64,000 nt of DNA from Fremontodendron californicum (taxonomy: Eukaryota; Streptophyta; Magnoliopsida; Malvales; Malvaceae), in contig JAULJL010000025.1 in the NCBI GenBank assembly GCA_030761205.1, forward strand, positions 8,375,501 to 8,439,500, given 5' to 3'. This document shows positions 8,781-21,092 of the stretch, piece after piece (the stretch's first letter is position 1; every line of letters starts with the position of its first letter). Under the pieces are notes generated by a model. It had not been told where the DNA came from. It did not search any database and saw nothing but the letters and a program-made list of their open reading frames with translations. A program made the translations under genes and the position numbers.

Positions 8781-9657
8781 ATATGATCAAAGGGAAGAAG
8801 CTTAGAAAAGCTCTAACTTCAGTCATATTTTGAGATTAATTCACTTCTTTAGGTATATGATACCTCGTTTTTGGTACTAAATATGTATGGCATATTGTAG
8901 GGACCAAAGCAAGTGAGTACTGAAGATAGACCATGGGAGAAGGCAACCTTGATGATATTGATCATAGCTTGCCTTTTTGATTAATGTTTCTGAAAGATTA
9001 TTATGATTTATTTGTAAACATTAGATGTTTATGTTGGCAATCATGTGCCAATTTAAGGATGATATAATTATGTTTTTGAACATATTTATTATGCTGGCAT
9101 TGGATGCCATCCTTCGATTCCTTCTTATTAAATAAATCATTGATTATAGAAATTGTTCTATAATGTGGTCTCATTATTCTCAAATATATAACTTGCAATA
9201 ATATTTAAAGAATACCGAATGACCTAGAAACTTATGGGATTCAAAAATAGTTTTCGAATCCAATTCCCTTAACTTCTACACATGTAGGATTTAGTGGGAG
9301 CTATTAATGACTCTTTAAATGTTAAAGATCATAATTGAACTTAGTGAGAAATAGCCATAATGTAAAATGCAATTATTTGGAAACGTTCCAAACTAGGGAG
9401 GATTGCATGTTTATACCATAAAGGTTATAAAACAAACTCTTTTATTTTGGCTTGCAAAAGGAGCTACTTTTGGATCATTAACCTAGAAGCTAATAATAGA
9501 TTCCAATAGTTGTTAAAGTAACAACTGAGCCATATGATTGGAATCTGGGTCTCGTTGTGATCTGAATCTTTTAATAACTTTGGTAATAAGATTATCAAGT
9601 ATATGACCAAGCATGTTCTCACTACTGGCACTTAAGCAATTTGATTGTCTCAAGTAC
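8781..9657. other. Copia 3' internal region without pol
   Basis: AT-rich and free of recognisable protein-coding sequence. It connects the gag remnant to the polypurine tract. Confidence 0.45.
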
Positions 9658-9667
9658 AAGTGGGAGA
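9658..9667 (+). other. Copia polypurine tract
   Basis: aagtgggaga immediately before the LTR start TGTTAGTATATGC. The arrangement is typical of plant copia elements. Confidence 0.75.
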
Positions 9668-9668
9668 T

Positions 9669-11545
9669 TGTTAGTATATGCTCTAGAGCCAATCAGATTG
9701 GACAAGGGATATACAGTTAATAAATCAAACCTATCACTATTCCTTAGTGATACAAGGTTTTCATTCATGTTAGTACGACAATAAAGAGTTATTAAGTACT
9801 ATCTGGATGAAGCCCATGGAACATAAAGGCCTTATAAAGGAATTATAAAGAGTTATAATTGTGAGATCCTTATGCATGAAAGCCATGTTCCTAAAACTGT
9901 TACTGGTCATCGTATTGCCAAGATGGGGCATTGGCAATGCTTAAAGACTAGTACATGTTAAGCCTTCTTACTTATGAAGTAAGCAACCGATCTCATAGGT
10001 TGAAGTATGAGGGATACTTGGGACAACATGTAGGTGCTTGTTTATTGAACAAGTTCATTGAACATGGCCCATTGTGAGAACTCCATTTGGTATTGTCACT
10101 CTAGTGTCTATGGAAATGTTCTCACGGGCCAATTGTGTAAATTGTCCTCGGACTTGTGATACTAGGTCATCTTGTATGGGGAGTGTCATGCTTTGATTCA
10201 TCTGAACGGGTCCCAAGAAGGGATGCCTATGGTAGAGTGATTTTGAGTATGACATGTAGCATATAAAGATGGATGAGTGATCCAGAGAAGATTCACCACT
10301 GCAAGTGACCTCAGAGATATATCTCATCTGTTCTTGGCTTCGGTTAACTTGATAAAGTCTTTGGCCAAAGCATGATGGATTTAGGAGAACCCTTTTTTCT
10401 AAATTCATAAGGTTAACCATAAGCTGCAAGAACCAATATGGATTGAACGTAAGTAGACACTACACCATGCTCATGGGCTTTTCAAGATATTTGGTGAAAG
10501 GATCATATTACACTGGTAGGCTAGTTACTGAAAGGTTTCAAAGAGTTCACTTTGAATTTTCAACATTTGGGTGGTCAGGATGGGTTGCTAGATCCATCTC
10601 TTGATCAATGAGTATAGGTTAATGAGATTAACTTATACGAATTGCTAATCTGTTGCGAGCCTAATGGGTCACACACAATAAGATGGTAATATTGGATTAA
10701 ACTCGGGATTTGATTAAGTGTGACTTAATTGAATAAAATGTTAAATTTGGAGGACGTAATTGAATAAGTTCAATTTAGGAAAGGTTAAGACATAATTTGG
10801 ATTTAGGAAATCCAAATGAGGATGTCTTAACATCACAATGTAGATAATCTTGTCTTAAGCAGACCATGTCTTAATGTAGACATGTCTTAAAATAAGTTGT
10901 CCTGGCTGAAATTTGAAGTTGTTCGAAATAGGAAAAAAGTTTCTCATCTTTGAGGAGTTTGATTACGCATCAAATTCTAACTTCTCATATTTCACTAAAC
11001 TGAACATTGCTTCAATTATGTCTAAGTCCGAGCTCGGCACTAATAGTTAGTGTTTGACTAGGACTATAACACTTGCTAGGTCTAAGAGTTTCACCTGAGC
11101 AAGGAGTTTGATTGAGAACCAAACTCTGTTAATCTGAGCTGGTTGAGTCCAATTAGGACTATAAGAGTTTGATATCCCTGTGAAATCGGGCAATGAACAT
11201 AGACATAATCCGGGATAGGTTTGACCTTGGCTTTAAGAGTTAGAGTTTTGGTTGAACTGAGATGCTTGAGGTTGAAAGAGTTTCACCTCAAGTAGGTTGT
11301 TGTGTTTAAATAAAACACGTATCCCTATCTATCTCTTGGGCAACTGAACCTAGACACTATTATGGGTAGATTAGGCCAAGCAAGCTATAGGATAGTGTTT
11401 GGCTGGAATTTAAACACCCTGGGAAGAAGACTTCCTTTTCAGTGAGAAGTTTTAATAAAGTTAAAACTCTATCACATTACCCTATACTATGGCCAGCCAA
11501 AGGAGTTGCAATTGAATTAGAATTCTTCCTTTTTATGATTACGCT
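9669..11545 (+). repeat. Copia 3' LTR and downstream sequence, interrupted by Ogre A
   Basis: Begins TGTTAGTATATGCTCTAGAG, a familiar copia LTR opening. No clear LTR end was found before the Ogre-type LTR start at 11546, so Ogre A may have inserted within this LTR or shortly after it. Short open frames such as 10055-10429 (minus) show no recognisable protein. Confidence 0.6.
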
Positions 11546-14500
11546 TGTAGACATCTAATTTTGTCCGGGCCCTTAAACAAGGAACGTTTCTTCTATAACT
11601 CTATCTTTCTAATTTCAATCCACTTTCATGGTTCAGTGGCCTTAACATTTGAGTTCGTCGGAGTGGACAAGACCAAAGTTGACCAAAAATTCAAAGTCAT
11701 AGTCAAAGTCAACGAGTAAAAAGTCAACTTTGGAAAATCAAGATCAAAAAGGAAATTCGTTCTTAAAAAGGCAATCTTGATAATTGGAGAGCCACAATTG
11801 GTGATTAAAGGAAAAATTGAATAAGAAGATTAAAGGAAAGTGATGTAGGGACTAAATTGAAAGAAATCAAAAGTTGAAATTAAAGGGGAAAAGCAAAATT
11901 GAGTTGACAAAGTGGCTAATTTGAACAAATTAAAGAGGGTGAAAAAGGAATTTTAGGGAATTGGATTGAAGAAAGTCGAAGTAGGAGATTGAGATGGTGA
12001 AAGGACCAAACTGAACAAATGGAAAGTTCAATTTCAAGGAGAATTAAAGAAAAGGTTAAATCGAATGAAATTGAAACTTTAATTTGAGGAAGGATCAATA
12101 AAGGAATGGGATTCAAAGGTCCAATTTGAAGAAGAATAAGGAGAGAGGTCAATTAGAAAAAGAATTGAATATGGAAGGACTAGATTGAATAAATTGAAAA
12201 TTCAGTTTCAAGGAGAATTATGGAAAAATTCAAATTGAAAGTTAAATTTAAAGGAGAATCAATAAAGAAATGGAGTTGAAGAGCTCAATTGCATGGAGAA
12301 TCAATAAAATAACTGATTTGAGGAAAAAGTGAAAATTGAGGGACTAAATTGTACAAATTAGAAGTTTGGAGGATGCAATTCAAAAGAGAAAATTAGTTTG
12401 GAAATGATGGAGGGATGAATAAGAAATAAATGAAAGTTGAAGGAAAGGTATGAAAATAACCCAAGGTAAAAGTGTAGTAAAGTGGAAGGATAGAGGTCAT
12501 TTTTGGAAGAATGCTAAATGGCATTTTGGTGAATAAATGGATGAGTAGGATAGAGAGAGAGTAAGAGGTACATGATATGGCATTTTGGTCCAATAAGAAT
12601 GCTACTTGGTCCCCAAGACTAGGAAAGGGGGACCATGAAGGGGGGACCATCAGGAGCATGAAAAAAAGATAAAGGAAGGGTATTTTCTAGGCCATTCGGC
12701 CAACACCAAACAAATAAAAGGTAGCCATCATTTTAGAGCCATTCGAATATTACTATTCTTGGGGAGAAAAAGGTTTAAAAAATTTCTAATGGGAGAAAAA
12801 GAAAGGAAGAGAGGAAAGGAGGAAAAAAAGGAAGGGTTTAAGGATTTCTTCAAAAGGTTCACTAAGGTAGCTTGCTAGTTTCACTATTTTCGTCTTCATT
12901 TCTTTAAGAGATTTGTTTTTCTTTCTTTCTTTCTTGATTTTTTTTTCTTTTTCTTAAGGTTTTCAAAAGGATTTTTAAAGAAAACTTCTCTTCTCTTTTT
13001 GAAATCTACAAGGTTTACTACAAAAACTACAAGCTTGCAAAATTTGTTTTCATTCTTTTTCATGTTGGCTGAGCCTAGTAGGCCTTATTGTGTTTTTGAT
13101 TGCTTCATGCTTCTACCTTGATATTTGATGTGGGATGGTTTATTATGGCAGGCTAGTGATTTTTCTTTTGTTTTCTTTCTCAAAATAAAAAGGTTTTGAG
13201 CTTGATGATCTTGGTTTCATCCAAGTGATGGTCAGGTCGGATCTAGCATCCAAGGAGCCAACCTTGAACCAACCTTTGTTTTCTTGATTGTTTATGTTTT
13301 TTGCTTATATCTTGTCATTCTCGTGTGCATACTTTTCTGAATATTAGTTTATTGTGGAGCATTCTCTTTGTTACATATTGTTTGTTTTCTTTGGAAAAAG
13401 TGATTATGAGCTTGATGATCTTGATTTCATCCAAGTGATGGTTAGATCAGATCTAGCATCCAAGAGGCTAACCTTGATCCACTCACGTCATTTTCATTAA
13501 AACATGTTTTTAAACCATTTCCAACATGATTTTGGCCAGGATCAATCAATGGTCCACAGCCAAAATCTTGTTTTCCAAATAGTTGGAAAAATCAATGTTT
13601 TAAAGGCTGGATATCCTGATTTCGGGCAACAAGAATCCAATTCATTTTTTCCAAATAAAAAATTGTTTTAACCTAATTTACTAGACCTTTGGCCGAACCT
13701 AGGGTTAAGTTTTCAGATTTTTTTGAATTTTCCTTAAGGGTTAAAAATAGTTAGCTAAAATCGAGTTTTGGGTAGCTAAAACGAGATTTAAAACTAGAAA
13801 AAGTTTGGATTTTTTTACACTAAGGAGAGGGGCTGGCTGAGACCTATAGGGGCTGTTTTCATGTTGTTTCGGATCATCTAAGATTCAAAAAAATATGGTT
13901 TTGTTAAATCGGGCTTCGGGTTGTTAAAACGAGCTTCAAAATCGAGTCGAAATTTGGGTGGTTTGCACTAGAGGGCATTTGGCCAAGGTGATTTCTATAA
14001 AATTTTTTGCATTTTTGGTTCTTGATTTTAAGAAAAAGGCATTTGCATTAAGGCTCATTTAGAGGTTTTCGAATGCTGAACCATGACATTCAGACATCTC
14101 TAAATCTGAGCAAAAATCCCTGCCCAAAATCAGTCGATTTTTAAAAGTTCAATCTAAGTTTATTTCAAAGGTAGTCGGATACCTCTATAGGTGTTCGAAT
14201 ATCCTCTCTTCAAGAGAGAAACACATTTCGATAATGGCCCCGTTTTTATGCATTGCTTATTTAAAAAATGTTTTTCCTAAATTTTATCATAAAAACGTGC
14301 TTTCTTGATTTCATTAGCATTTGGCGAGAGTTATTTCCTAATCATTCCCGAAATAATATGATCATTTTTAAGGGAATTATTTTAAATATCGAATATAAAA
14401 ACCGATATTCATTGAGACTTAGGATAACGCATGATTAATAAGGTACCATTTTATACGAGCGTTGTAGGGGTGCTATAACCTTCCCCGTAACGTAATCGAC

Positions 14501-14732
14501 TCCCGAACCCGCTTTTGTTTTTTATTAATTTTAAAATATTTTACAAAAATCGGTTTTAATAGGTGACCGATCACACCTAGCCAAAAGAGATCGGTGGCAA
14601 CTCCATTTTTCTAAGGTTGTTTTAAAACCCTCATAATATTTACGAGGAATCTAATTATCTTTTTCTAAATAATTTCTTTTCCTCTTCCCCCTTAACTTAA
14701 CATCATTTAGCGGTCGAGAGATCGTTATGACA
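11546..14732 (+). repeat. 5' LTR of Ogre A (3187 bp)
   Basis: TG...CA bounded. It has AGTCAA repeats near its start (about 11690-11735) and the conserved block near 14440-14600 (GTCCCGAACC-like sequence, vaagccggtttt-type AT stretch) shared with the other Ogre LTRs. The minus-strand open frames at 11916-12152 and 12393-12659 are low complexity and not genes. Confidence 0.75.
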
Positions 14733-15339
14733 GCTTGTCGACTCCTACCGCTATAGAGTCAGGCCTAAAATTGATCACGAGTTATCAAAAGTCTTAGTTT
14801 ATCAGTTTTAATCGGTATTTTACTATAATTCCCATTTTTTTTTTAAATTAAGAGGATTTCTTTAAGTAGTAAAATATTTTTAAATATGTTCATTTACATT
14901 TATAGTATTATTATTCTCTGGTTATTTAATGTTGTATATTATTGTTGCTCTATGATTAATTAATGCTTTACATTATCTGATTTTTGTCTTTAATAAATTG
15001 TTGGGGTATTTTGAAATAAAAGTTGTAGAATAGGTGGTGAAAGGTTTGTTTGTTCCTCCTCACACACTACACTTGCATTTGCATAACATGACCCCCATAC
15101 CCATGTTCCGTCCTTTTAGGCGGGAGTAAAGTACCTACGCTTCGTGGGGTGATAACCATAAGCTAGCAAAACATTTACGGAGTATAAACTACCTATGCTG
15201 CGTGAGGTGACAACCTCCGCATAAGCCTGGGAAATATACTCTAACAAATTGAACCCTTTCCTTTGGATCGGGGTGCCTTACTAGCCTTCGTTGGCAATAG
15301 TGAGGAACAATTTGGGGCCTTTAGATCCTAATTCAACCT
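14733..15339 (+). other. Decayed primer site and leader of Ogre A
   Basis: cttgtcgactcctaccg at 14734-14750 aligns with the intact primer site of B but has several mismatches. The downstream leader carries the same landmarks as B (agtaaagtacctacgcttcg; gaggaacaat). It stops where LTR B starts. Confidence 0.65.
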
Positions 15340-15483
15340 TGTAGACACCTAATTTTGTTCGGACTACTAAATTAGGTATGTTTTCTTCCTAAAGTGATGT
15401 TTCAGAATGCAAAAAGGCTTTTCTTATCCTACAGGTGGTACTCCGAGACTTAATTTAAGAAAGCAGACATAAAAAGTCAATCT

Positions 15484-15540
15484 TGAAAAAGTCAACCCTA
15501 AAAAGTCAACCCCGAAAAGTCAACTACTGAAAAAGTCAAT
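15484..15540. promoter_or_regulatory. Cluster of TTGACT (W-box-like) motifs in LTR B
   Basis: Five AGTCAA motifs (complement TTGACT, the W-box core bound by WRKY factors) occur within ~60 bp. Equivalent clusters occur in the other Ogre LTRs, about 90-220 bp inside the LTR start. Function is inferred from motif content only. Confidence 0.35.
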
Positions 15541-16139
15541 CCACTTTCAAAATGAAGATTCAAATTTCAATTGAAAAATGGTGAAAGAATTTGATAATCC
15601 GAGGTCTACAATAAAAGATATGGAGTTCGGAAGTTGGGTTACGGAGATTCAGTAGAAAAAAACCCTAGTTCGGAAAATTTAGAGAAAAGTGCTTAAACGA
15701 TCAAATTGGTCGACATTGGAGGTTCCAAATGAAATATAAGCAATGACTACAAGTAATGGAGAGGATACTTGGAAGAAAAACTGAAGGAAAAGTCAATTTG
15801 GAAGAAAACCAAGAATTAGGGTTTTTGGTGGATTTTGGTGAAATTGGGAAAAATTGCAAAAATGGCCCGATTCGATAAAACCAAAGCCCCTAATTGATGA
15901 GGAGTGATTAAACAAGGATATCCCAAGGCTCAGTTTGAAGAAATTCCGGGAAAAGAGCCGATTGGAGGAAAAACGGAAAAACGAGGAAATTCTCGATACT
16001 GAAAAAAGGAAAAATCAAATCGGAAGGGAATTTGATCGTAAAAATTGGGCATTTTTGGACCAACTCCAATTCAGTATATGAAAAAGGCACAAAAAAAATC
16101 TAAAAATCGGAGTTGTTTTGAGCAAAACCGGGCTCTAGA

Positions 16140-16600
16140 GACAAAAAGGAAAAACTGGAAAATTCGGGAAAAATAGCAAACGAGTTCCAAAAATCCTAAA
16201 AGTTTGCAGATATCATTCTTGAATTATTTGGAAGATATTGGTGAAAGAAAATCTGGATTCGGAGTTCGTTTGCAAAATGGCAAATCTCGGGTCCATTATG
16301 TTGAAATTCAAGCAGATAAATCCCGAAAAAATAGCAAATGAGCTCCAAAAATTATGAAAACTTCCAGATCTCACTTTTAAATTATTTGGAAGAGATTGGA
16401 GATTAAAAATCTGGATTCGAAGCTTGTTTAAAAATTGGTAAAAGTTCGGGTGCACAAAGGGGCAATTTTGGAAGAAAAAAATCCAAAAAAAATAGCAAAT
16501 GAGCTCGTAAAATTTTGAAAACTTGCAGAATTCAATTTCTTGTTATTTTGGAAGTATTAAAAAAAGAAAATTTGGATTTGGAGCCCGTTTGCTATTTAAT
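16140..16600. repeat. ~160-bp tandem array in LTR B
   Basis: Units are marked by aaatagcaaa at about 16171, 16329 and 16490, each preceded by cgg/aaa-rich sequence and followed by gagctcc-like sequence. Same repeat family as in LTRs C, D and E. Confidence 0.8.
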
Positions 16601-19600
16601 TAGGTTTTGGGGGTCAAAAAAGTCATTTTACCAAAAAAACTGAAAGAGGCATTTCTTGTAATTAAAAAAATGGAGTGTAGGCTGGGAATATGAAGAGGCA
16701 GCCAGCCAAGGCCCATGAATGAGTGTGATTTTTTGAAATTTTCATCTAAAGGCCAAGAGTGAATAGGAAGGTAGTTATTTTTTGATCAAGCCTTTGAATT
16801 TGTAACACATGGACCAATGGATGGAGAGGGATGATGTCATATTTATGACATCATATTTATGAAATCATCTCATGACATCATAATTTAGGGGCTGATTATT
16901 CCAATCTAAGGGTGGGAATTTTACATAGAAGGCATCTTGGATTAAAGGCCATTGGATCAAAATTGGTTAAAAAAAAATGACAACTTGCTAGGGATTCTAA
17001 GGGCCATTCAGCCACCTTAAGGAGGGGGAGGATATTTTTCATTTCACACTTCTTCTTGGCTGAATACTCTCCATTTTTTAAAGCAAATAGAATGTTTAGA
17101 AAGGTAAAGAAAGTAAGAAGAGAAAAAAGCTTGCAAAATAGCTTTTAGAGGTAGCTAAAAGCACCTTACTCTTGCACATTTTTTGCATTTCCATACTTAA
17201 TTTGCTGTTTTCATTTGATATTCGGTGAGTTTCTATTGATTTTGATTTTGAAATAAGTGTTTTTAAGATTTTTCTTCAAGTTCCTATTTTGTGCTTTCTT
17301 GAAAAATATTGAAAAAACAATCTTTTTTACTCTTTCTTGAGGGTGGCCGAATGGTCGATTTTGTGGTATGGTTGATGTTTGATTTTTATTTCACGTTGTT
17401 TGTGATGTCTAGCATGTTTTGCTGTTCTATATTTTTCTAAAAATAACAAAAAAATGGAGCTTTTTTTAATCTTTTTACTTACTTACCTCTATTTTTGATT
17501 TTATCATCTTGTTTTCATGTTTACTTTCCTTGTCTACCATTTTTGATTTTCTGTTTTCAACATGTTTGAGTTATTCATGATTTGCATTTTACTATACCAT
17601 GTGTTTGTGAAAATGTCTAGTCATGTGCATGCCTTTACATCATGTTTGCTTGGTTTAGCATGTTTCATTTTTAGTCTTGCATTTAGTATGTCATGTGTTT
17701 GTGTAAATGCCATGCTAGGATTTCTTCATTAAGACCATGCAACCATTCGGCTACCCCATATTCACATGCTTTGTATGTGCATTTTCATCTTGCTAGTTGA
17801 CATGCTTGCATTTCCATGACATGATTTTGTGTATTTTGACTTAGTATGCTATGTGTTTGTGTTATTGCCATGCATTTTTTAGGTTTAGGTTTCATTTGCA
17901 TTGCCATGCATTTCATGCATTGTTTAGACCTAGGTTACATTTATTGCCATGCAAGTTCATGTTAGGTCTAGGTCATATTCTTTATGCCATGCATTTTCTA
18001 TGTCATTTAGGTTTTAAATAATGCATTTCATGCATTTAACTTGCTGTATGTTCATGCATATCATATCATGCCACTTGATTTTTGACTTAGGCCAATCAAT
18101 GGCTCAAAGTCAAGTTCCCATAAGCATACTTGTGGAAAATTGAGAAGTTGTCAAGTTAATTTTTCTACCTTTTTGTTTTTTTTTTTACTTACGCAAATCT
18201 TGTCTATTTATTTATTTTTAATTTTAGCTACTGTTTTTAGGTTCATAGAAGAGTCTCCAATATTTTTACTTTGATTTTTGAATGATTTTATCAAAGGCAA
18301 AAAAACTGTGTTTTGGCAAAACAGTTTTTCACCCAGTCTTCTGACTTTCCTGATTTTTTTGGGAAGTTATCCTTAGTCAAAAAATTAATCCAAGTTTTTC
18401 TTATATAGTTTTACATGGTCTGAGTCTCCTGTATTTTTTTAGATCTTTTTGAAATTTTAAAAATAGGTTAAAATATAATATTTTAAAACTAGACAGTAGA
18501 GTCAGATTTGAATTCAAGGGAAAAATAATTGTTAGTTTTGGCTAAGGCATTTAGAGGGGGTTGATTAGGAACCTTAGCTACTACCCTAGGTTAGTTTCTA
18601 GGCTATTTTAATCTTAAAAATGATTTTATAAAGCTCGGGTCAAGGGTGGTCAAGTCCGAGTTTTCAAACTTAGGAAAATAGAGCCAAAGGGGAATTCGGC
18701 CATGACATTTTATTGTCCAAGATTTTCAAAATTGTTTTTAAACCAATCACAAAGTATTTTGATTTTAAAAAATTTAATTTGATGTCTTTTCCTAAGGTAG
18801 TCGGATATCTTTTTAGATATACGGATTTCCTTATTTAAAGGAAAAAATACACTTTCATGCATTGCATTTTCCATGTTCATGCATATTATATGATATATGA
18901 TTTTTGCTATGAATATTACTATGGTATTGTTATTATTTTGATTTATATTTTATGATGTTATATTGTTCGTTATATGGTTTTGAATATTTCATGCTATCCT
19001 ATGCTTTTTATTTAGTCATTTATTTTTGTCACATTATTTAGCATATACTAAGTTCATGCATTATTATTATTTTTATTTTCATGCATATTTCATGATAGCA
19101 TTATTTATGTTTCATGTCATTTCATGTCACTTAGATTATATTCCATGTCATCTAGACTATATTATTTAGAATATGCCATGTCATTTAAAATATGCCATGT
19201 CATTTAAATTTGCCATGTCATTTAAATCATATCATATCATTTAGAATATCTTATGTTACTTAGGTTATTTCATTTCATTTAGAACATATCATGTTACCTA
19301 GGTTATTTCATTTTATTTCATTTATAATATATACCTAGGTTATTTCATTTCATTTAGAATATATTATGATACGTAGGATATTTCATTTCATTTAGAATAT
19401 ATTATGATTAACTTAGAATATATCATGATACTTAGGATATTTCATTTCATTTAGAATATGCTATGCCATTTAAATTATATCATATCATTTAGGTTGATAT
19501 ATCTAGACTTTGCTATATCATCTTTATTATGTCACACATGTTCATATTCATTTTTTTTAAAAATATTTTAAAAAGATAATGATTTTCAATAAAATAAAGA

Positions 19601-20251
19601 TATTCTCGAATTAAAATAATTCATGAGTTCTCTTCCGGGTTGCCGGGGAGCAAATCATCAATTATCATTAAATAATGGAATATCTTTCTTAAAACGAGAT
19701 TGATTCAGAAAATTTTCTTAATAAATAAAATTTTTTGTATTTGTTCGAATTTTCGGGGAATATAGGAAAATTTTGAATTGATAGATTCTGAATCATTTTC
19801 AAAAAAAAAAAAGGGATTATTTTTCTTTAAATTGGGAACTAATTTGAAATACTAAATTTAAAATCGACTTTTTACTGAGACTTGAGATAACACACGATTA
19901 ATAAGGTACCGTTTTATACGGGCATTGTCGGGGTGTTAATCCTTCCCCTCACATAACCGAGTCCCGAACCCGTTTCTTTGATTTCTCTGGATTAAAACGC
20001 AGACTTGAAATTGGTTTTAAAAATGTTTTAATTAATTTTGAAATGTTTTACAAAACCGGTTTTAATAGGTGGCTGATCACACCTAGCCAAAAAAGATTGG
20101 TGGCCACTCCATGTCTTTTTCGAAGTGGTTTTCAAATCCTCATTTTATTTCAAGAGGAATTAAGTCATATTTTCGTCTGTTTTTCAATGTCATGCTTAAC
20201 GAGTAATAAAATCTCGCGATGAGACTTATTATTTTTTAGGTTGAGACAGCT

Positions 20252-20269
20252 TGGCGACTCTACTGGGGA
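20252..20269 (+). other. Primer binding site of Ogre B, tRNA-Arg-like
   Basis: TGGCGACTCTACTGGGGA lies 3 bp after the LTR end. It resembles the tRNA-Arg primer sites described for Ogre/Tat elements. The tRNA identity is from memory of the family; the position is direct evidence. Confidence 0.75.
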
Positions 20270-21092
20270 CTATTAGTGAGTCAGGCCTATAATTAGTCGT
20301 GTGTTATCGAAAGTCTCTGTCTTTGTTGGTTTAATTGGTATTTAATTTTAATTCCCACATTTTTCAATAATAAAGAGACTTTTGAAATAATAAAATATTT
20401 TGAAATATGTTCATATTCACGTGCATACATATTATTATTGTTCTCTGGTTATTATTCTTTGCTAATGCTTGACAATATTTAATCTTGCTTTTAATATCTT
20501 GTTAGGGCATTTAGGATAGAGGTTAAGATAATTGGTCAAAGGTTTGATTGTTCCTCTTCACACACTACACGTGCATTTGCATAAACATGAGCTCTCTGTC
20601 CGAGTTCCATCCCTTTAAGTGGAAGTAAAGTACCTACGCTTCGTGTGGTGATAGCCTCCACATAAGCTAGCGAAACACTTTTGGAGTATCAGATTCCTTA
20701 TGCCTCATGCGACAGTAGCCCCCGCATAAGCCGGGAAAATGAACTCTAACGAATTGAACCCGCTTTTATCAAGGTGCCTTACTAGCTTTCACCGGCGACA
20801 ATGAGGAACAATTCAGGGCCTTAGAACTAATTCACCCTCATGTAATGAACATAGGTGAAGCCAAGCCGGATTTCTGATTAGATATCCCGAAGTTAGGAAA
20901 CACTCAAAGGAGCACTTCTTACTTTTCACTATTTATTTATGTATTTACTTAATTATTATTATGATGTTTGATTTTATTATCCTATTATTGACTCATGTTT
21001 TTGTTTTGTTTTTGTTTTCATTTCATGCATCATGATCATTTAGGGATATTTGCTTTAAACCGGGTGCCAACCGAAGAGTTTTCGTTATAGTC
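20270..21092 (+). other. Leader of Ogre B
   Basis: Non-coding. It shares blocks with the leaders of A (14760-15339) and D (about 54710-55334, opposite strand), such as accttactagc and gaggaacaatt segments. Confidence 0.65.

Larger units (their letters stand above)
7649..11545 (+). mobile_element. Degenerate Ty1/copia-type retrotransposon, 5' end and pol missing
   Basis: Recognised by a gag remnant with a zinc-knuckle trace near 8726, a copia-style polypurine tract (aagtgggaga) and, directly after it, an LTR start TGTTAG at 9669. The Athila-like LTR abuts it on the left and an Ogre-type LTR abuts it on the right. The ~860 bp between the gag trace and the polypurine tract contains no protease, integrase or RT. 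No initiator-Met-tRNA primer site was seen in 7649-8400, so the 5' LTR is not present here. Confidence 0.7.
11546..15339 (+). mobile_element. Ogre/Tat-type element A: 5' LTR and leader only
   Basis: The start TGTAGACATCTAATTTTG matches the LTR starts of elements B, C and D. LTR A ends in ATGACA at 14732. A decayed primer site and ~0.6 kb of leader follow, aligning with the leader of B until 15339, where LTR B begins. The remainder of A is presumably displaced beyond the right edge. It is the most diverged Ogre copy here and the LTR is only ~3.2 kb. Confidence 0.75.
15340..20248 (+). repeat. 5' LTR of Ogre B (4909 bp)
   Basis: Starts TGTAGACACC and ends TTGAGACA, 3 bp before the primer site. 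In order it contains an AGTCAA array (15484-15540), a ~160-bp tandem array (16140-16600), a long T/A-rich part, a run of CATGTCATTTA-type microrepeats (19100-19530) and the conserved GC-richer block (19860-20140). No genes; the short open frames at 15908-16090 and 16213-16455 fall in repeats. Confidence 0.85.

Noticed and set aside
10055..10429. 124-codon minus-strand frame
   Set aside because: It lies antisense in copia LTR sequence and shows no protein family features.
11916..12659. Leu/Pro/Phe-rich minus-strand frames
   Set aside because: They come from purine-rich LTR A sequence read on the other strand; composition is low complexity.
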